The position numbers and the translations under genes are program-made. Below the pieces are notes generated by a model. It saw only the letters and a program-made list of their open reading frames with translations, searched no databases and was not told where the DNA came from. A stretch of DNA of 9,497 bases from Bacillota bacterium (GTDB taxonomy: Bacteria > Bacillota > Clostridia > Acetivibrionales > DSM-2933): positions 1 to 9,497 of the forward strand of contig JAUZPS010000148.1 in assembly GCA_030705945.1 (NCBI GenBank). Direction: 5' to 3'. Shown piece after piece: positions 1 through 6,200 of this stretch. The stretch's first letter is position 1; every line of letters starts with the position of its first letter.

Positions 1-1
1 A

Positions 2-220
2 GTAGGAATCGGGCTGGAGAATGAAAATTCCGAAATGACATATATCCCGTTTTCCATGGAGGACTTGGAAATATTCCAGCCTTTGACTGAGGTATGCTAT
101 GCCCATACCGTGATTGTTTCAAAGAACATGTCCATGGGCTTGATTAAATGCGAAATTACCCTTATAAATGAAAATGGCGAAAAGATGGTGTGTATCAGAG
201 GACTGGCAGCCAAGCTTCTA
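2..220 (+). other. DH1 dehydratase domain, C-terminal tail
   Basis: This is the last strands of a PKS dehydratase double hotdog fold. The segment reads IPFSMEDLEIFQPL, then CYAHT, then a strand ending in CIRGLAAKLL. It lines up with the end of DH2 in the same protein (LPFALGEVEILKPL, CYAYV, MKNFSARAFRK). The catalytic His (HxxxGxxxxP) and Asp motifs lie upstream of the window, so activity cannot be judged. If active, it would dehydrate the beta-hydroxyl made by KR1 on ACP1. Confidence 0.85.
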
Positions 221-3200
221 GGAAAGAAAAAAGAAAATTCTGAATTCGAGGAATTGATTTATTATAGACCCATATGGGAAAAGACCTCCCCAAGGCTGGA
301 AGATATCGGCCAGCAAATGTTGGAATGCAGTATGATGAAGGATTTAGGGACAATACTTTTATTTGATGATACAGAGGAATTGTATGAAAACATTGGTATG
401 TTGCTTGAGTCGGTAGGACTAAAACCGGAGAGGATTATCCTTGTGAAACCAGGGAGTTGCTACGGGAAAGAAAGTGAGCATACATACAGCATTCGCCCTG
501 ACTGTGACGAGGACTATCTGAAACTGTTCACTGTACTTGGAGATGAGGGGACTCTTCCCCGGACGGTTCTGCACTTATGGAGCCTTAGAAAGGGGCGTGT
601 AGATTACACCGAAGCCTCTGACCTTCGGAGGTTTGTTGAGAATTTTGACGAGGCGCAGGATTTTGGACTCTATTCAATGCTGTACATATTTCAGAGCGCC
701 GCAAAGGTCGACAGGGATTTGAAAATTCAATGTCTGTTCCTTTTTCCGGGCCTGCTGGAATCTCCTTCTCTCGGACAGGAGGCTTTATCCGGTTTCGCAA
801 GATCCATTAAAACAGTGAACCACCGTTTTGAGTTGGTGAATGTCAAGGTTGACGGCAGCAGCAAAGATTATCTATCTCTCTCAAAAATCATTATAAATGA
901 ACTGGTATTTAGGAACAACAGCCATGGCGCGGAAATATGCTACTGTGGGGAAGAAAGGTATATGAGGGTTATACAGCGCCTTGAAGGATTTCCAGGTCCA
1001 AGGGAACGAAAAGAATTGCCCTTCAGACATGGCGGAGTATACATCATTACAGGTGGCGCAGGTGGTTTGGGATTCATCTTTTCCAAGTACCTGGCGCAAA
1101 ATTACAGTGCCCGCTTGATTCTTATGGGGCGCTCAGAGCTGAATGAAGAAATCGGCAGAAAGCTTGAAGAGATTGTTGGACTTGGAGCGGAAGTATCCTA
1201 TTTCCAGGGTGATGTATCCAGTTTTGAACAGGTAGAGAACGTTATTCAGGAGATCAAGGAAAAGTACGGGGGTCTGAATGGAATCATTCACAGCGCGGGA
1301 AATGCAAGAGACTTCGACATAATAAATGCAAGCAGGGAAGAATTTAAGGAAGCGCTTCTTCCAAAGATATACGGGACAATGAATCTGGATATGGCAACCC
1401 GGGATGAAAATATGGATGTTTTTATTATGTTTTCTTCCATCTCCAGCCAGTTAGGAGATTTCGGCGTTTGCAATTATGCAACCGGAAACACCTTTATGGA
1501 CAGGTTTGCTTTATTGAGAGAGCAGTTGGTTCTTCAAGGAAAGAGAAAAGGACGCTCTATATCTATCGGTTGGCCTTTATGGAATGAAGGCGGTTTCAAG
1601 TTGGATAATGATAAGGGCGCGATGTATTTTGAGTATTCGGGAATGCGATCTATAGGCGAGGAAGCAGGCCTGAAGGCTTTCGATGCTATTCTGGGAATGG
1701 ATTTTCCCCATGTTATCATTGCGAGCGGTGATGTAAACAGGATTAATCGTATTTTGCTTCAGGACAGAAGCCATTGTGAGAAAGCACAAGCTCCAGATTG
1801 CAGTGAAGCTGTTAAGACGATTGAAGCGACAGCAGCTGGAGAAGAGCTCATGGAAGAGGTACTGTTCAAGGAAAGCGAGCAGTACTTGAAGGAACTGCTT
1901 TCAAAAGTAATCAATCTGCCCGTAAATAAGATTGATTCTAAGGCAGCGCTTGAGCAATATGGCATAAATTCTGTAATGATTATGGAACTCAACGGACTTA
2001 TGGAGAAGGATTTCGAATCACTTCCAAGGACGTTGCTTTTTGAATACGATAATCTTCATAAGCTGGCATCATACTTTGTACAGAATCATCCCGACAGAAT
2101 AAGGGAGTTAAGAGGACTGAACAAAGTGGAGCCCATGAAAGTGGAGAGTAATAAGTCATTGGATCGTCAAAATTGGCCTTCTGCAATAAATGAGCGGTTC
2201 CAGCCTTTCAGAAAGCAGGATGCGCGCTGCTATCCGGAGCAGGATACACAAAAATCGGGAGAAATAGCCATTATAGGCATAAGCGGAAGATATCCTATGG
2301 CGAAAAACCTTGATGAATACTGGAAAAACCTGAGGTCAGGCAGGGATTGTATTACCGAAATTCCAAAGGAACGATGGGATTATACGAAATATTTCGACCC
2401 TGAGAAGGGTAAAAAAGGAAAGATGTACACCAAATGGGGAGGATTTATTGAAGGAGTGGACCAGTTTGACCCGTTATTCTTCAATTTGTCCCCTCGTGAA
2501 GCAGAAACCCTGGATCCACAGGAACGACTGTTCATGGAAACAGCCTGGCATGTAGTTGAAGATGCGGGTTATACAAGAAGCGCATTGTCTCAAAGCAGAG
2601 TAGGTGTGTTTGTAGGAGCAATGTATGCGCATTACCAGTTAATCGGGGTGGGTGAAAATGAAAACGCTTATGTAAACAGTTCGCTGATGTTTTCAATTGC
2701 CAACAGGGTTTCCTATTTTATGAATTTCAACGGTCCGAGTCTTACACTGGATACTGCATGTTCATCAGCTCTGGAGGCTGTGAGAATAGCCTGCCAGAAT
2801 ATTTCCGATGGGGTATGTGATATGGCTATTGCAGGAGGTGTCAATCTTTCACTGCATCCAAACAAATACATCTTTCTCTGCCAGCCCAATCTTCTGTCTA
2901 CTGATGGCCGGTGCAGGTCCTTTGGGGCAGGTGGAGACGGGTATGTACCTGGAGAAGGAGTAGGCGCCATCCTTTTAAAACCACTTAAAAAGGCTGAAAT
3001 GGATGGAGACCGGATATATGCAGTTGTTAAAGCAGCTTCGGTAAACCATGGGGGAAAGACCAACGGGTATACCGTTCCCAACCCTAATGCGCAAGCGGAG
3101 CTTATACTTGATTCACTTAAAAAATCGAATATAGATGCCAGGACTATAAGCTATATAGAAGCTCATGGTACAGGTACGTCCCTTGGGGATCCTATTGAAA

Positions 3201-6200
3201 TCACGGGCTTGACAAAAGCCTTCAGGGAATATACCGATAAGACGCAATTCTGCTCTATTGGTTCCGCCAAATCCAACATAGGACATCTTGAGGCAGCATC
3301 AGGCGTCGCCGGGATAACCAAAGTGATTTTGCAGATGAAGCGCAAAGAATTTGCGCCATCGCTGCATTCCAGGATACTCAATCCCAATATACACTTTGAG
3401 AGTTCGCCTTTCTACGTACAGCAGGAACTGGCAGATTGGAACAAGCCGGTTATATCGGAAAACGGAAAAGAGATGGTATATCCCAGAAGAGCCGGAATCA
3501 GCGGATTCGGCGCAGGGGGTACGAATGTGCATATTATTCTGGAAGAGTATGAAAGCACCGGATTACCGGATGCCCATGCCGATGTTTCACCCTGTGTCAT
3601 TATCCTTTCAGCTAAAAATGAGAACAGACTTAAGGAATACGCCAAAGATATGGTGAATTTTCTTGAGGAGAATACCGAGGACAATGTAGATAGAATACCT
3701 GATGCAGGTGTTCCGGATAGGCTAAGACAGGATATATCGGGCATTGCATCGCAAATACTGGGTATTGAAGCAGGGGATGTTAGTCTGAGTGAGGGAATGT
3801 TGGAACTGGGTTTCGATCCTTTTACACTTGCTGAGTTTACAGACAGGATTAACAAAAAGCTGGGTATAGGAATTACACCTGATATTTTCAGCGGAAATAT
3901 AACGCTGGAATTCCTGTGCAGGACCCTATGGGAAAATTGCGGTACGGACCTGATTGAATACCATAAAACGTGTTCTCCGGCTACATCATCAAAAACAGGT
4001 ATTTCAAGAGCATACCGTTTGATGGATATAGCATATACCCTTCAAGTGGGAAGGGAAGTGATGGAAGAACGGCTGGCTCTTGTAGCCGCGAGTGTTGAAG
4101 AGCTCATTTTCAAGCTTCAACGGTACATCCTAGGTGAAGAGCAGGGTGAAGACCTGTTTACCGGAAATATCAAAAGGGAGGGCTTGAATTCAGGCCTTCT
4201 GTCTGAAGGAGAAGAAGGCAGAAGATTCATCGAAAGTATAGTTAATGGCAAAAAGCTTTCAACCATGGCAAGACTGTGGGCTACGGGAGTGGAAATCGAT
4301 TGGAGGCTGCTTTATGAGGGGAAAACTCCGAAGCGGATCGGCTTGCCGGTATACCCCTTTGAAAAAGAGCGTTGCTGGATAAGGACCGAAGCCGTTGCTT
4401 CGAAAACCGATACCCTGAAAACTGATACTCCGGTCATGGGATGCTACAGGTATCAATGGGAATATGCCGGGACTGGTAGTGAAGATACATCTCGTGGGTT
4501 ATCAGGCAACTTTTTGATTTTTGCCGGAGAAGAAGATATTTTTGAGGCTGTAAGGCAGCGCTTGCAGGTGGAAGGCAGGGACTTAAGGATCATATGTGTT
4601 AAACCGGGGCAGTACTACAAAAAAACAGAAGGCTTTATCTACGAAATCCGTCCCGAATGCTTTGAGGACTATATAGCGCTTTTTAAAGACCTTCAAATGC
4701 AGGAAATTTTACCTACAGGCATTATCTATTTGTGGAGCTATGAGGACAGGCCGGGAAAGATATCCGAATATGTCGGAGCCTGTATTCCAGGGGAAGGCGC
4801 CCTTGAATCCTATTTGAGGATGGGCGTATACTCTGTATTTAATATCCTTCATGCTTTGGATGAAGCAAAAATTAAAACAATTGAGAGAATAATGGCGGTA
4901 TACAGGCCGCATAAAGATGAAAACAATCCGTTTTTTGAGGCTTTGTCAGGATATACAAAATCTCTTAAAATGATATGGCCCAATACTGCTTTTTATACAT
5001 TGGAATTATGTAATATAAACAATCCTGCAGAGGCTGCGCGGTTGATTAAAAAAGAAATACAGTCGAAGGTGGATTCCGAGATTAAATATGACGGTTCGCA
5101 GAGGCTGATGAAGAGATTCTTCTTACTTCCGGAAACGCAGCCTGCGGAAATACGCCCAAAAATCCGGGGAACATACTTGATTACGGGGGGCTGCGGCTCT
5201 TTAGGCATGATTTTTGCAAGATACCTTGCCGGAAGTTATCAGGCGAGGCTTGTATTAACCGGACGGTCAGGGATGGATTCACAGAAGAAAGAAATGATAA
5301 AAGAATTGGAAAAATTGGGTTCAGAAGTCCTGTATATCAAGGCTGATTCTGGTAGTCGGGATGATATGAAGGCAGTTGTAAAGAGAATAAATGATGTATT
5401 CGGAGAATTGAACGGTGTTATCCACTCAGCAGGCCGTATGGATGATAAAAGCCTCCTCATGAAGGAGAAAGCGGATTTTAAAGCTATATTGGACTCCAAA
5501 ATATGGGGTACAGTTTTGCTGGACGAAGTGACAAAAGACGAGCCGTTGGACTTTTTCGTTCTGTTTTCATCAGTTTCAGCAATACTGGGAGATTTCGGAC
5601 AATGTGACTATGCCATCGGTAACCGCTTTATGGATGGATACGCCGACTTGAGAGAGGTATTGCAGGTAAGAGGCAAGCGCAGGGGCAGGACGGTATCTAT
5701 CAACTGGCCGCTGTGGAAAGATGGCGGTATGCATGGAAACAAGGAAGGCGAGAGCTTTTATCTGCAGTCATCAGGAATGGCTTATTTGGAAACCCGGGAC
5801 GGGATAAAGGCATTTGAACAGATTCTTTCATGTTCTTATTCAAAGGTTTTAGTAATGGTATGTGAGAAAAACAGGGTAAGCAAGCTTCTGGGCATGCAAA
5901 GTGAAAACATTGTCGTGTCAGGGGAGATGGGACCGGCGAATATTGGAAAAGTCGGGGCGCGGGCTTTACTGAAAAATACGGATGGTATACCGACTGAAAA
6001 GAAGCTTGAGACAGAAATACGGAATATTGCTTCGGAGATTTTGAGAGTTGCTCCAGAACGGATGGATGTGAAAGAGAATATAGGAAATTACGGATTTGAT
6101 TCCATAAGCTTAAAAGAGCTAGGGAGCAAACTTGGTGAAATATTCGGTATCGAGGTTGCGCCTACAGTATTTTTTGCCCATACAACCATCCAAAGCATAG

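Larger units (their letters stand above)
3551..4444 (+). other. post-KS1 flanking subdomain with a 112-residue insertion
   Basis: AT-less linker between KS1 and KR2. It starts with LSAKNENRLKEYAKDMVNFL, resumes after the insertion with DIAYTLQVGREVMEERLAL and a FTGN motif, and ends in the ARLWATGVEIDW and YPFEKERCWI motifs. These are the standard parts of a trans-AT KS flanking subdomain. The KS2 linker (7709-8257) has the same parts in the same order but only about a dozen residues where this one has the insert at 3683-4018. Just before KR2 there is a short Lys/Thr/Asp-rich tether. Confidence 0.85.

Noticed and set aside
35..37. ATG as the start codon of the large PKS gene
   Set aside because: The frame is open to the left edge, and the residues around this ATG belong to the C-terminal part of a DH fold that must have a large upstream portion. 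No convincing Shine-Dalgarno sequence is placed for it. It is an internal Met.
2713..3081. 122-codon open frame on the minus strand
   Set aside because: It is antisense to the KS1 active-site region, where codon constraint on the plus strand readily leaves the other strand open. A similar frame lies antisense to KS2 at 7192-7560, which supports this explanation.
3351..3656. 101-codon open frame on the plus strand, other frame
   Set aside because: It lies inside the KS1 C-terminal coding sequence, with no recognisable domain. It is out of frame with an intact KS.
3412..3855. 147-codon open frame on the minus strand
   Set aside because: It lies antisense to the KS1 C-terminus and linker, its translation resembles no family I know, and the plus-strand frame is strongly supported by protein motifs. 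It is a by-product of the coding strand.
3551..4444. Acyltransferase domain hidden in the long KS1 linker
   Set aside because: The extra length suggested it, but there is no GHSxG active-site motif and the insert is only about 112 residues, far below the roughly 300 of an AT. The insert reads as a carrier-like fold.
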